Notes: generated by a model from the sequence alone, not told the origin. Positions 8,838-18,750 are shown, numbered from the stretch's first letter. The stretch is DNA of 64,000 nt from Pseudomonas tremae (GCF_001401155.1 NZ_LJRO01000206.1:123775-187774), one strand, 5' to 3'. Numbers and translations are program-made.

Positions 8838-10124
8838 TCAGAGGACGACGCGCAGGCATTGCCCGGCGTGGTAAAGGGTAAAACCGGCGTCGTAGGCCAA
8901 TGTACGCAAACCATTGGCCGACACCTTCCTAGTGCCGGAAAAGCTCACCGGAAGCGCCGCTTCATCGTTGCTCAGCAGGTAATCGGCAAAGCATTTGCCC
9001 ACCAGCGTTCCGGTGGTCACGCCCCGGCCATTGAAACCGGTCGCGGCCAGCAAGCCCGGTGCAGGTTCGAACAGGCGCAGCAAATGGTCTGGGGTAAAGC
9101 CGATGCGGCCGGTCCAGGTGCTCTCCCACTCCACCCGCCCCAACTGCGGAAAGTAATGCTGCTGGACCCGATCAGCCCACCGACGAATGAACCACAATGG
9201 ATAGTTGCCCGCATTGCCGAGGCTGCCCAGCAACAATCGCCCATGTGCATCGCGGCGAATGTTGCTGAGCACCGTGCGCGTATCCCAAGAACCCTGCCCA
9301 CCGCGCAGAATGTCCGCTTGCGCCTCACCGCTGAGGGGCTGCGAGGCGACCTGATAGTAATAGCCGGCAAAGATATGGTCCTTGATATCGGTCCACTCAC
9401 CCTCGGTGTAAGCGTTGGAGGCAATGATCACTTTCTCGGCGCGAACGCTGCCGGTTGCGGTGCAAACCTTCCAGCCATCCGCCGTGCGTTGCAGGCCAGT
9501 CACTGGCGACTCGCCGAACAGTTGGCCACCCCGTGCCACGACGTTGAGCGCCATGCCTGACACATATGCCATCGGGTTCACCGTACCCGCGCGATGGTCG
9601 AGCAACGCGCCGCTGACCTTGTCGGTGCCGCAGGCATCTTCGCAGGGTTTGCCGGTCAGCAATTCGACGTTCGCACCGCGCCGCTGCCACTGCTCTGCAC
9701 GGCTTCGCAAATCTGCCAAACCCTTGGCATTGTGTGCCATGTGGAGGTTGCCGGTGCGGGTGTCCTGGCAATCGATGCGGTATTTATCGATGGTCTCAAA
9801 CACCAGGGCCGGCGCCGCACCCAATGCAGTGTTGAGGCGGCCGGCCTCGACACTGCCCAGCACCTTTTCCAATGCATCGGGCGCCACCCAGGTTCCGGCA
9901 TTCACCAGACCGACGTTGCGCCCGGAGCCGCCATGACCGACCTGATGTGCTTCGACTACGCAGACTGACTTGCCGCCTTCCAGCAGCCGCAACGCAGCCG
10001 ACAAACCAGTGAAACCTGCGCCGATGATGCACACGTCGGCGCTCCGCTCCCCGCTCAAGGCCGGGCTGACCGGACGTTGCGGAGTCAATTGTTCCCACAG
10101 ACAGCCTTCAGCAAACTGCACCAT
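8838..10124 (-). CDS. amaA: FAD-dependent L-pipecolate oxidase AmaA-like
   Basis: 428 aa from the ATG at 10124, which has a GGAG site 8 nt upstream; the longer open frame to 10250 lacks this. The N-terminal dinucleotide fold is clear (DVCIIGAGFTGLSAALRLLEGG, acidic end VVEAH), followed by the DadA/glycine-oxidase layout with GSGRNVGLVN. The C-terminal ATGFNGRGVTTG stretch closes the FAD site. Oxidases of this type include PuuB and AmaA. Its position 41 bp after amaB, beside HglS and an aminotransferase, favours pipecolate oxidation to piperideine-6-carboxylate, one step of lysine breakdown. Confidence 0.82.
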   Translation of the reverse strand: MVQFAEGCLWEQLTPQRPVSPALSGERSADVCIIGAGFTGLSAALRLLEGGKSVCVVEAHQVGHGGSGRNVGLVNAGTWVAPDALEKVLGSVEAGRLNTALGAAPALVFETIDKYRIDCQDTRTGNLHMAHNAKGLADLRSRAEQWQRRGANVELLTGKPCEDACGTDKVSGALLDHRAGTVNPMAYVSGMALNVVARGGQLFGESPVTGLQRTADGWKVCTATGSVRAEKVIIASNAYTEGEWTDIKDHIFAGYYYQVASQPLSGEAQADILRGGQGSWDTRTVLSNIRRDAHGRLLLGSLGNAGNYPLWFIRRWADRVQQHYFPQLGRVEWESTWTGRIGFTPDHLLRLFEPAPGLLAATGFNGRGVTTGTLVGKCFADYLLSNDEAALPVSFSGTRKVSANGLRTLAYDAGFTLYHAGQCLRVVL

Positions 10125-10165
10125 CGAAAAACTCCAGCAATGTCGGGGAAAAGCGCTCGGTTCGA

Positions 10166-11656
10166 TCAGTCGAAAACGATGCCCTGAGCCAGTGGCAGCT
10201 CGCGGGAATAATTGACCGTGTTGGTCTGCCGCCGCATGTAGGCGCGCCATGAATCGGAGCCGGACTCGCGACCGCCGCCGGTTTCCTTCTCGCCGCCGAA
10301 CGCGCCGCCGATTTCTGCACCGCTGGTGCCGATGTTAACGTTGGCAATGCCGCAATCGCTGCCCGCTGCACTCTGGAAAGCCTCGGCCTCACGCAAGTCA
10401 GTGGTAAAAATGCACGAAGACAGGCCCTGCGGCACTTCGTTGTTCAGGCGCAACGCCTCTTCGAAATCGTCGTAGGCCAGCACGTAGAGAATCGGTGCGA
10501 AAGTTTCGTGACGTACGACTTCGCTCTGGCCGGGCATTTCGGCGATGGCCGGCGTGACGTAATAGCCGTTCGGGTATTTGTCCTGCAACTGGCGCTCGCC
10601 GCCGAACACCTCTCCGCCCTCGTCGCGGGCCTTGGTCAGCGCGTTCTGCATGGCCGAGAACGCCTGCTGATCGATCAGCGGACCGATCAGATTGCCTTGG
10701 CGTGGATCACCGACACGCACCTTGGCGTAGGCCGCTTTGACGCGGGCGACTACTTCATCCTTGATCGAACGGTGCACAATCAGACGACGCAACGTGGTGC
10801 AACGCTGACCGGCAGTGCCCACGGCGCTAAACAGAATGCCCCGTACGGCCAGGTCGAGATCGGCGCTGGGGGCCAGAATCATAGCGTTGTTGCCGCCCAG
10901 TTCCAGAATGCTGCGCCCGAAACGTGCGGCCACACGCGGCCCGACTTCGCGGCCCATGCGGGTGCTGCCGGTCGCGCTGATCAATGGCACGCGGGGATCA
11001 TCGACCAGCGCTTCGCCGGCATCCCGATCACCGATCACCAACTGCGCCAATGCTGCGGGCGCATCACCGAATATCTTCAATGCCTTGTCGAACAGCGCCT
11101 GGCAGGCCAGTGCAGTCAGCGGGGTCTTTTCCGACGGTTTCCAGATGACCGGGTTGCCGCAGACCAGCGCCAACGTGGTGTTCCAGGCCCAGACCGCAAC
11201 CGGAAAGTTGAACGCGCTGATCACCCCGACCACACCCAATGGGTGCCAGGTTTCACGCATGTGGTGGCCAGGACGCTCCGAGGCGATGGTCAGACCATAC
11301 AACTGACGCGACAAACCGACGGCGAAGTCGCAGATGTCGATCATTTCCTGCACTTCACCCAGACCTTCCTGAGTGATCTTGCCTGCCTCGATCGACACCA
11401 GCTCGCCCAGGTCAGCCTTGTGCTCGCGCAGCACTTCACCAAAAATCCGCACCAGTTCGCCACGGCGCGGCGCGGGGACGGTGCGCCATTGCAGGAACGC
11501 GCTGTGGGCGCTGTCGATGCGTGCCACTACCTGCGTCTTGTTTTCGAGCGTGACCGAGGCAATCTGGCTGCCATCAATCGGGGTGTAAACCGGGTAATTC
11601 CCTTGTGTGTGGGCACTGTTCGCCACACCCAGACGTGCTAATAATTCGGCAACCAT
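10166..11656 (-). CDS. amaB: L-aminoadipate-semialdehyde / piperideine-6-carboxylate dehydrogenase AmaB
   Basis: 496 aa, ALDH family 7 (antiquitin-like). The nucleotide-binding and active-site motifs are present: FNFPVAVWAWNTTLALVCGN, ATGSTRMGREVG, ELGGNNAMI with the general-base Glu, and GTAGQRCTTLRRL with the catalytic Cys. The family oxidises aminoadipate semialdehyde to 2-aminoadipate. First gene of an amaB-amaA operon, divergent from the aminotransferase-hglS pair; the shared intergenic region contains a perfect 15-bp palindrome (11749-11763). Confidence 0.9.
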   Translation of the reverse strand: MVAELLARLGVANSAHTQGNYPVYTPIDGSQIASVTLENKTQVVARIDSAHSAFLQWRTVPAPRRGELVRIFGEVLREHKADLGELVSIEAGKITQEGLGEVQEMIDICDFAVGLSRQLYGLTIASERPGHHMRETWHPLGVVGVISAFNFPVAVWAWNTTLALVCGNPVIWKPSEKTPLTALACQALFDKALKIFGDAPAALAQLVIGDRDAGEALVDDPRVPLISATGSTRMGREVGPRVAARFGRSILELGGNNAMILAPSADLDLAVRGILFSAVGTAGQRCTTLRRLIVHRSIKDEVVARVKAAYAKVRVGDPRQGNLIGPLIDQQAFSAMQNALTKARDEGGEVFGGERQLQDKYPNGYYVTPAIAEMPGQSEVVRHETFAPILYVLAYDDFEEALRLNNEVPQGLSSCIFTTDLREAEAFQSAAGSDCGIANVNIGTSGAEIGGAFGGEKETGGGRESGSDSWRAYMRRQTNTVNYSRELPLAQGIVFD

Positions 11657-11748
11657 GTTGATTCTCCTGTCATGGACTTGAAATCACGGATAACCGCAGT
11701 ATTGATCCAGACACGGCCAGCCCAAAAACGACGTTTTTGAAAAACATG

Positions 11749-11763
11749 ATTCCTTTTAGGAAT
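11749..11763. promoter_or_regulatory. Palindrome between divergent lysine-catabolic operons
   Basis: ATTCCT-TTT-AGGAAT, a perfect 15-bp inverted repeat, with two further GGAAT half-sites at 11804-11808 and 11813-11817. A likely operator for a regulator not encoded next to it. Confidence 0.4.
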
Positions 11764-11905
11764 GAACTTCTTGCCACTCGGAACGATTAAGCCCCTCACT
11801 TCGGGAATTATTGGAATGACCCGGTGAATTTATTTCGTTTGCGAGCGCAGTCCGATGTTTGCTTGGATACGCCCATCAAAATCACCCGACGCCAGGGCCA
11901 GGCCG

Positions 11906-13153
11906 ATGAGCGAACACATCAGCGAATCCATTTCCTTTGTCCACAACATGACGCTGTCTCATGGCCGCAATGCCGAAGTCTGGGACACCACCGGCAAGCG
12001 TTACATCGACTTCGTCGGCGGCATCGGTGTGCTCAACCTGGGGCATTGCAACCCGCAAGTAGTCCGGGCGATTCAGGATCAGGCCGCAAAGTTGACTCAC
12101 TATTGTTTCAACGCCACGCCTCACGATCCGTATATCCAGTTCATGCGACAACTCACGGAATTTGTTCCGGTGAATTACCCGCTGAGCGGCATGCTCACCA
12201 ACAGCGGTGCAGAAGCGGCAGAGAATGCGCTGAAAATCGTGCGTGGGGCAACCGGGCGCACTGCAGTGATCGCCTTTGACGGCGGCTTTCACTGCCGCAC
12301 GCTGTCGACGCTAAACCTTAACGGCAAGGTCGCGCCCTACAAACAGAAAGTCGGCGTGCTGCCCGGCCCGGTGTTTCACATCCCCTTCCCCAGCAAGGAA
12401 AACGGCGTGACCACCGAACAGGCGCTCATGGCAATGGATCGGCTGTTCAGCGTCGAGATCGATGTCAACGATGTAGCCTGTTTCATCTTCGAACCAGTGC
12501 AGGGTGAAGGCGGCTTTCTGGCCATGGAAGCGGACTTTGCCCAAGCGCTGCGAACGTTCTGCGATGAGCACGGCATCGTGTTGATTGCCGACGAAATCCA
12601 GTCCGGCTTCGGGCGTACCGGGCAGCGCTTCGCATTCAGCCGGCTGGGCATCGAACCGGATCTGATCCTGCTCGGCAAAAGCATCGCCGGCGGCATCCCG
12701 CTCGGGGCCGTGGTGGGACGCAAGGCGCTGATCGACAACCTGCCAAAAGGCGGACTGGGGGGTACCTATTCCGGCAACCCGATTGGCTGCGCGGCGGGCC
12801 TGGCATCGCTGGCGCAGATGACCGATGCCAATCTGTCGAGTTGGGGCGAACAACAGGAAAGCGCCATTGTTGCGCGCTACAACGCCTGGCAGGCGAGCAA
12901 ACTGTCGCCCTGCCTCGGCAGGCTGACCGGCGTCGGCTGCATGCGTGGCATCGAGTTGACCACCCTGGACGGCAAACCCGGCACCCGGCAGCTCGCCGCG
13001 CTGCTTGAATCAGCCAGAGACGCCGGTCTGTTGTTGATGCCCAGCGGCAAGTCACGGCACATCATTCGATTGCTGATCCCGCTGACCATTGAGTCACAAG
13101 TACTGCACGAAGGGCTGGATATTTTCGAGCGTTGCCTGGCGGCGCTGGCTTGA
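11906..13153 (+). CDS. Class III aminotransferase (GabT-like), probably acting on 2-aminoadipate or a related lysine intermediate
   Basis: 415 aa from the ATG at 11906, chosen because MSEHISESISFVHNMTLSHGRNAEVWD is the usual family start; the frame is open 17 codons further upstream. PLP-enzyme features: NSGAEAAENALKIVR, DGGFHCRT, ADEIQSGFGRTG (Asp binding the PLP nitrogen) and LLGKSIAGGIPLGAV with the Schiff-base Lys. By itself this is a GABA/acetylornithine-type enzyme. The neighbouring amaB, amaA and hglS suggest it turns 2-aminoadipate into 2-oxoadipate. That assignment is inference; the homologous step in P. putida is done by an enzyme encoded elsewhere. Confidence 0.82.
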   Translation: MSEHISESISFVHNMTLSHGRNAEVWDTTGKRYIDFVGGIGVLNLGHCNPQVVRAIQDQAAKLTHYCFNATPHDPYIQFMRQLTEFVPVNYPLSGMLTNSGAEAAENALKIVRGATGRTAVIAFDGGFHCRTLSTLNLNGKVAPYKQKVGVLPGPVFHIPFPSKENGVTTEQALMAMDRLFSVEIDVNDVACFIFEPVQGEGGFLAMEADFAQALRTFCDEHGIVLIADEIQSGFGRTGQRFAFSRLGIEPDLILLGKSIAGGIPLGAVVGRKALIDNLPKGGLGGTYSGNPIGCAAGLASLAQMTDANLSSWGEQQESAIVARYNAWQASKLSPCLGRLTGVGCMRGIELTTLDGKPGTRQLAALLESARDAGLLLMPSGKSRHIIRLLIPLTIESQVLHEGLDIFERCLAALA

Positions 13154-13175
13154 ACCTGTACGGAGAGACACGCTG

Positions 13176-14564
13176 ATGAGTACCGCACGCTTTTTCGACC
13201 CTGACAGAATCCGCGCTGACTTCTCCAGTGCCATGTCGCAGATGTACCAGCACGAAGTGCCGCTGTACGGCACGCTCATGGAGCTGGTGAGCGAGGTCAA
13301 TGAGCAAGTTATGAGCCGCGACAGCAAAGTACTGAACAGTCTGCGCCAGACCGGCGAAATTCAGCGCCTCAACAAGGAGCGTCACGGCGCGATACGCGTC
13401 GGTACGGCGCAGGAACTGGCTACCCTCGTCCGCCTCTTTGCCGTGATGGGCATGCAGCCGGTCGGTTACTACGACCTGACGCCCGCTGGCGTGCCGGTTC
13501 ACTCCACAGCATTCCGCGCCGTGCATGAGCAGGCGTTACAGGTCAGCCCGTTTCGGGTGTTTACCTCATTGCTGCGCCTGGAGCTGATCGAGAGCGACAG
13601 ACTGCGCGAATTCGCCAGTCAGGTGCTGGCCAAGCGCTCGATTTTCACACCCGGTGCCTTGGCGTTGATCGAGAAGCATGAAACCGACGGCGGGTTGAGT
13701 GAAACCGATGCGACCGAATTCATTCAGCAGGCGCTGGAAACCTTTCGCTGGCACAACACCGCCACTGTCTCGCTCGACGAATATAAAAAGCTCAACGCCC
13801 AGCACCGCTTGATCGCTGACGTAGTGGCGTTTCGTGGCCCGCACATCAATCACCTGACACCACGAACGCTGGACATTGATGCGGTGCAAAGCGGCATGCC
13901 CGGCAAAGGCATCACGCCCAAGGCCGTGGTCGAAGGTCCGCCGCGTCGCCAATGTCCCATCCTGCTGCGCCAGACCAGCTTCAAGGCGCTTGAAGAACCG
14001 ATCATCTTCATCGGTCAGGGCGGCAATCAGTCAGGCAGTCATTCGGCACGCTTTGGCGAAATCGAACAGCGCGGCGCGGCCCTGACGCCCAAAGGCCGCG
14101 CGCTGTATGACCGGCTGTTGAACGAAGCCCGCGAAGAGCTGGGCGAGTTCCCCAACGAAGCCAATGCCGTGCGCTACGCAGGGCTGCTGGAAAAGACCTT
14201 CAAGGCGTTCCCGGACAGTCACGATGAAATGCGTGCGCAGGGTCTGGCCTACTTTCGCTATCTCCTGACTGAATCGGACAACGCGGAACGCAGGTCCGGC
14301 ACCCTGAAGCAGCTTATCGAGGCCGGCCATGTGCGCTTCGAGCCGCTGGTGTACGAAGACTTCCTGCCGGTCAGCGCGGCGGGGATCTTTCAGTCCAACC
14401 TTGGCGACAACGCCCAGGCGCATTACGCCACCCAGTCAAACCTACAGGATTTCGAACAGGCACTGGGACGCGAGACGCTTGATGAACTGGCGCTGTACGC
14501 CGACACCGAGCGCCGCTCGCTGGAGGCGTGTGCCAGGGCGCTGGGGCTGACAACACTGGCCTGA
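13176..14564 (+). CDS. hglS: 2-oxoadipate dioxygenase/decarboxylase HglS (DUF1338)
   Basis: 462 aa. Converts 2-oxoadipate to D-2-hydroxyglutarate with loss of CO2, using Fe(II). The start at 13176 follows a GGAGAGA site and lies 22 bp after the aminotransferase. Residues matching those reported for the P. putida enzyme are present: His70 and Arg74 (KERHGAIR), His226 (GPHINHLTP) and a Glu near 295 (RFGEIEQRG). The open frame continues upstream into the aminotransferase gene, but without a ribosome-binding site. With the neighbouring genes it covers the route from pipecolate to 2-hydroxyglutarate. Confidence 0.9.
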   Translation: MSTARFFDPDRIRADFSSAMSQMYQHEVPLYGTLMELVSEVNEQVMSRDSKVLNSLRQTGEIQRLNKERHGAIRVGTAQELATLVRLFAVMGMQPVGYYDLTPAGVPVHSTAFRAVHEQALQVSPFRVFTSLLRLELIESDRLREFASQVLAKRSIFTPGALALIEKHETDGGLSETDATEFIQQALETFRWHNTATVSLDEYKKLNAQHRLIADVVAFRGPHINHLTPRTLDIDAVQSGMPGKGITPKAVVEGPPRRQCPILLRQTSFKALEEPIIFIGQGGNQSGSHSARFGEIEQRGAALTPKGRALYDRLLNEAREELGEFPNEANAVRYAGLLEKTFKAFPDSHDEMRAQGLAYFRYLLTESDNAERRSGTLKQLIEAGHVRFEPLVYEDFLPVSAAGIFQSNLGDNAQAHYATQSNLQDFEQALGRETLDELALYADTERRSLEACARALGLTTLA

Positions 14565-14992
14565 CCTGATCTCAAGCGGACGCACGATAGTCGCAACCAA
14601 TCTCGTTCCCTACGCTCCGCGTGGGAACGCATTTCGTGACGCTCTGCGTCACCTTTTCAGGTCCTTTCTGTGTTCTGTTTAAAGCAACGATAAATAAAAT
14701 CCGTAATATTGGTGTGCAACCCTGCGCTATGCATACTGCGGTGGCGAGTGGACATCAAAGCGCCGTATTCAAAGGCTCATCCCGGCGAACAACGCACCTG
14801 ACGATCCCTCATAAAAGGCTCGAAGCAGCCTGGTCCGGCTCACGTCGGACGCCATAAAAATACTCGGCCGGATAACGGTCTCCATGACTCCATGGACTTC
14901 AACGCTGCCCTGGCGCTTCACGGCGCCGACCTGAAAACAGAATAACGATTGATAAGGCCCGAAAAAGGCCATCAGCAGGCAAGGGGATCATC
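14565..14992. other. Gene-free stretch with palindromic repeat element
   Basis: No convincing gene. The left end carries the paired hairpins listed at 14605-14652; the right end carries the AAGGGGA ribosome-binding site of the DUF3100 gene. The rest looks non-coding, and the short open frames have no start signals. Confidence 0.5.
14605..14652. repeat. Pseudomonas-type double-hairpin palindromic repeat
   Basis: Two adjacent hairpins: GTTCCC-T-ACGC-TCC-GCGT-GGGAAC at 14605-14628 and GTGACGC-TCT-GCGTCAC at 14636-14652. The wording 'ACGCTCCGCGTGGGAAC ... GACGCTCTGCGTC' is the style of an intergenic repeat common in P. syringae-group genomes. A degenerate relative is at 21336-21392. Confidence 0.6.
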
Positions 14993-16321
14993 ATGCAAGA
15001 CGCACACGCTGCAGTGGCGGGCAACGACCAAGCGGTTTCATCTATGGTGAAATTGTATGTCTGGGCTGCCGTTATCCTCATCATTGCCGAAAGCATCGGC
15101 GCAATCAGTATCCCGCTGGGCCCCGGCAAGGTGGTATTGCTGCCGATGGTCTGGGCGCTGCTGATCGGCGCGGTCGTGGGCATCGCCAGTCGGCGCCTGC
15201 CAGGCACCATCGGTATCGATCATCGCACTCAATTGCGTGCGGCCTCCATTCTGCAACCTGCCCTGCTGATCTTCATCGCCAAACTCGGCCTGGTGGTGGG
15301 TGGTTCGCTGCCTGTGGTGTTCGCGTCAGGATGGGCCTTGGTGTTTCAGGAGTTCGGCCACTTTGTCGGCACCGTGATGCTCGGCCTGCCTGTGGCGCTG
15401 ATGCTCGGTATCAAGCGCGAAGCAGTTGGTGCAACCTTCTCGGTTGGCCGCGAGCCCAGCCTGGCGATCATCGGTGAGCGCTACGGCATGGACTCTCCAG
15501 AAGGTCGCGGGGTGCTCGCCGAATACCTGACCGGGACGCTGTTCGGTGCGTTGTTCATTGCTATCGTCGCGGGCTATATCGCCAGTCTGGGAATTTTTCA
15601 TCCCAATTCACTGGCGATGGGCTCAGGCATCGGCTCGGGGAGCATGATGGCCGCCGCCGCGGGCGCCATTGCCGCACAGCAGACGCCGGAAGTGGCCAAG
15701 GAAGTCATGACGCTGGCCGCTGCTTCCAACCTGATCACCACCACCATCGGCACCTACTTCACGCTGTTCATTTCCTTGCCGCTGGCGGTGTGGGGCTATC
15801 GGGTGCTTGAGCCGCTGATAGGCCGCACCACCAAAGCCTCGATGAGCGATGAGGGGCTGCGCAAGAGCGATGTATTGCTGGAAGCGCCGGAGCTGGGCTG
15901 GTCGGGCAAGATCAGTGCGTGGCTGGCGGCCGGTGCGCTAGCCTTGATTGCCAACTATGTGGGTTACAAGACCTTGTCTGCAGATGCCTTTACCGGCATG
16001 GGCATCATGATTTTCTGTGCGTTCGTCGGTGAAGCGCTGTGCAGCCTCATCGGTCGCAAGATTCCTGCGGTGTGTACGGTGTCACTGGTGGCGATGTTCC
16101 TGACTTCGCCGGCCTGCCCTTGGGCTGCCGAGATCGCCCGACTGACCAGTTCGATCAACCTGCTGGCGGTCATTACCCCGATGCTGACCTTCGCCGGGCT
16201 GTCGATCGCCAAGGACCTGCCGGCTTTCCGCCGCCTGGGCTGGCGTATCGTGCTGGTGTCGTTCCTGGCTAACTTCGGCACCTTCATCGGCGCCGTGTTG
16301 ATTGCCGAGCTGTTTCATTGA
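14993..16321 (+). CDS. DUF3100 family polytopic membrane protein
   Basis: 442 aa with about 11-12 hydrophobic segments, including IPLGPGKVVLLPMVWALLIG near the start. The pattern matches the DUF3100 family, putative transporters of unknown substrate often found near amidohydrolases. A strong AAGGGGA ribosome-binding site lies 6 nt before the ATG. The 3' end overlaps the convergent LysR gene by 7 bp. The nearest amidohydrolase in the window (21503-22660) is 5 kb away, so a direct link is doubtful. Confidence 0.78.
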   Translation: MQDAHAAVAGNDQAVSSMVKLYVWAAVILIIAESIGAISIPLGPGKVVLLPMVWALLIGAVVGIASRRLPGTIGIDHRTQLRAASILQPALLIFIAKLGLVVGGSLPVVFASGWALVFQEFGHFVGTVMLGLPVALMLGIKREAVGATFSVGREPSLAIIGERYGMDSPEGRGVLAEYLTGTLFGALFIAIVAGYIASLGIFHPNSLAMGSGIGSGSMMAAAAGAIAAQQTPEVAKEVMTLAAASNLITTTIGTYFTLFISLPLAVWGYRVLEPLIGRTTKASMSDEGLRKSDVLLEAPELGWSGKISAWLAAGALALIANYVGYKTLSADAFTGMGIMIFCAFVGEALCSLIGRKIPAVCTVSLVAMFLTSPACPWAAEIARLTSSINLLAVITPMLTFAGLSIAKDLPAFRRLGWRIVLVSFLANFGTFIGAVLIAELFH

Positions 16322-17244
16322 TTCACAGCAAACTGGCTCGCCGCCTCGCTCACCAGCCAGTCATGCACGGCGCGGCGAGCCGGGGTGGTTAGCGCGCCTT
16401 CGCGATAGGCCAGGACGTATTTCTTCCTGGCCTTGATCGGATGTCCGAACGGTACGATCAGCAGACCCTGTTCCAGTTCATCGGTAATCAGCGCCTTGCG
16501 GGCAATCGCGACACCCATGCCCATGCGTGCGGCGTCGATGGTCAGGTGGTTGCGGTTGAAGGTATGGCCGCGACGCACGTCGATGCCGTCTGCGCCGATA
16601 GCCGTCAGATAAAACTCCCATTCAGCGTATTCATAGCTGCCGCGCCAGGCAGTGATGTCGTGCAGCAGTGGAAAATGCGCCAGCTGGCTTGGCGTATCCA
16701 GCGGCGGCTTACCAACCAGCAGGCTCGGCGAACAGACCGGGAACAGCTCTTCTTCCAGCAAAGGCGTAGTCGACAGACCCGGATAACTGCCGTCGTTCAG
16801 GTCGATGGCCAGATCGAAATCATCATCACGCAGCGAGCCGCTGCTGTCCTCGGCGATGATTCGCAACTGGATGTCCGGAAACGCTGCCTGCAAGCGTGGC
16901 AGACGCGGCATCAGCCACTTGCTGAGAAACGAAGGAATGCAACGCAGCCTGAACACCCCGCCGATACGCCCGGAATACAGCAACCGCAGCTCTTCGCTGA
17001 TACGGCTCTGCACCTCGTTGGCGACCACCGCCAGACGCTGACCCTCAGCCGTCAGCTCAAGCCCGCGCCCGACCCGATGAAACAGCGCAAACCCCAGACG
17101 CTCTTCGAGCTGACGCATCTGCTGACTGATCGCGCCCGGAGTGACGTGTAGCTCTTCCGCGCAGCGGGTGAAGGAAAGATGTCGGGCGGCGCAGGCAAAG
17201 ACCTGTAACCAGGCGTGCATCTGTGCGTTGAAGATTCTGCTCAT
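16315..17244 (-). CDS. LysR-family transcriptional regulator (GcvA-like)
   Basis: 309 aa. The N-terminal winged HTH covers about residues 10-70 (FACAARHLSFTRCAEELHVTPGAISQQMRQLEERLG), followed by a substrate-binding domain with the GcvA-type pattern (LPRLQAAFPDIQLRI, DLAIDLNDG). It diverges from L-serine dehydratase (17374), its most likely target; its stop overlaps the DUF3100 gene by 7 bp. The effector is unknown. Confidence 0.9.
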   Translation of the reverse strand: MSRIFNAQMHAWLQVFACAARHLSFTRCAEELHVTPGAISQQMRQLEERLGFALFHRVGRGLELTAEGQRLAVVANEVQSRISEELRLLYSGRIGGVFRLRCIPSFLSKWLMPRLPRLQAAFPDIQLRIIAEDSSGSLRDDDFDLAIDLNDGSYPGLSTTPLLEEELFPVCSPSLLVGKPPLDTPSQLAHFPLLHDITAWRGSYEYAEWEFYLTAIGADGIDVRRGHTFNRNHLTIDAARMGMGVAIARKALITDELEQGLLIVPFGHPIKARKKYVLAYREGALTTPARRAVHDWLVSEAASQFAVNQ

Positions 17245-17373
17245 TGAAGAGTTCCGCTAAAGCGTTGCATAGCAACAATCGTTTGTTGTTTCGACCGTCG
17301 AAGCCAAAGATGAGGACCAGAAAAAGGGGAATACCGAATTCCCGTGCATCATCTCACTTGAAGGACCTCCGTG

Positions 17374-18750
17374 ATGGCCATCAGCGTCTTCGACATGTTC
17401 AAAATCGGCATTGGGCCGTCCAGTTCCCACACCGTAGGGCCAATGCGCGCCGGGGCGCTGTTCGTGACCGAGCTGCGCAACCAGAACCGGTTGCCCGGCG
17501 TAGAACGTATCGAGGTGCGATTGTACGGATCTCTTTCCGCCACGGGCATCGGTCATGGCAGCGACCGTGCCACTGTCATGGGCTTGATGGGCGAGTGGCC
17601 AGACCAGATCGACCCCAGTCAGGTCAATCAGCGGATCGATGCATTGCGCGCGGACAACCAGTTGCTGCTGGCGGGCGAGCAGCCCATCACTTTCGTCTGG
17701 GAGCGCGACATGTGCCTGCTCGACGAAAGCCTGCCCTACCATCCCAACGGCATGACGTTGTGCGCCTACGGCAAGAGCGGCGAAATTCACGAGCAGACCT
17801 ACTACTCAGTGGGCGGCGGTTTCGTGATTGACGCCGAGCAGGCAGCCAGTGGCGTACTGGACAGTGACACGACTGTGCTGCCCTATGACTTTTTCAGCGG
17901 CGCGCAATTGCTGAGGCTGTGCAAGACCCACGGCATGAGCATTTCCGAACTGATGATGGCCAATGAAAAGGTCTGGCGCAGCGAGGAGGAAATTCGCGAA
18001 AAGATCATGGTCATCTGGGCAGCGATGCGCGCCTGCGTGGACAAGGGTTTGCTCGAAACCGGCATCCTGCCCGGCGGCCTGAAGGTGCGGCGTCGCGCTT
18101 ACCGTTTGCATCAGAACCTGCAGAACCTCGATAACCCGAACGTCATCGGCTCGACCTTGAGCGCCATGGAGTGGGTCAACCTGTTCGCTCTGGCAGTCAA
18201 CGAAGAAAACGCGGCCGGCGGGCGCATGGTCACCGCGCCCACCAACGGGGCAGCCGGTATCGTGCCTGCGGTGCTGCATTACTTCATGAAGTTCAAACCC
18301 ACAGCCAATGACGACGACGTCGTGCGCTTCTTTCTGAGCGCCGCAGCGGTGGGCATTCTGTGCAAGAAGAATGCGTCGATCTCGGGTGCCGAGGTCGGCT
18401 GTCAGGGTGAAGTGGGCTCGGCCTGCGCCATGGCCGCTGCGGGCCTGGCAGAGATCCTTGGCGCTACGCCTGAGCAAGTGGAAAACGCCGCCGAGATCGG
18501 CCTGGAACACAACCTGGGCCTGACCTGCGACCCGGTTGGCGGGCTGGTGCAGATCCCCTGCATCGAGCGCAACGCAATTGCTGCCGTGAAGGCAATCAAC
18601 GCGGCACAAATGGCCCTGCGCGGCGACGGCGAGCACCACATATCGCTGGATCATGCCATCCGTACCATGCGCGATACCGGCGCGGACATGCATGACAAAT
18701 ACAAGGAAACCTCACGCGGCGGGCTGGCGGTGAACCTGATCGAGTGCTGA
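17374..18750 (+). CDS. sdaA: L-serine ammonia-lyase (4Fe-4S)
   Basis: 458 aa. Deaminates L-serine to pyruvate. The N-terminal [17 protein letters not shown] is the serine-binding loop of the beta domain. The C-terminal alpha domain has [44 protein letters not shown] and [15 protein letters not shown], supplying the cluster cysteines. The ATG at 17374 follows an AAGGA site; an in-frame GTG just before it is less likely. Single-chain, full-length form. Divergent from a GcvA-like LysR regulator. Confidence 0.95.
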   Translation: MAISVFDMFKIGIGPSSSHTVGPMRAGALFVTELRNQNRLPGVERIEVRLYGSLSATGIGHGSDRATVMGLMGEWPDQIDPSQVNQRIDALRADNQLLLAGEQPITFVWERDMCLLDESLPYHPNGMTLCAYGKSGEIHEQTYYSVGGGFVIDAEQAASGVLDSDTTVLPYDFFSGAQLLRLCKTHGMSISELMMANEKVWRSEEEIREKIMVIWAAMRACVDKGLLETGILPGGLKVRRRAYRLHQNLQNLDNPNVIGSTLSAMEWVNLFALAVNEENAAGGRMVTAPTNGAAGIVPAVLHYFMKFKPTANDDDVVRFFLSAAAVGILCKKNASISGAEVGCQGEVGSACAMAAAGLAEILGATPEQVENAAEIGLEHNLGLTCDPVGGLVQIPCIERNAIAAVKAINAAQMALRGDGEHHISLDHAIRTMRDTGADMHDKYKETSRGGLAVNLIEC

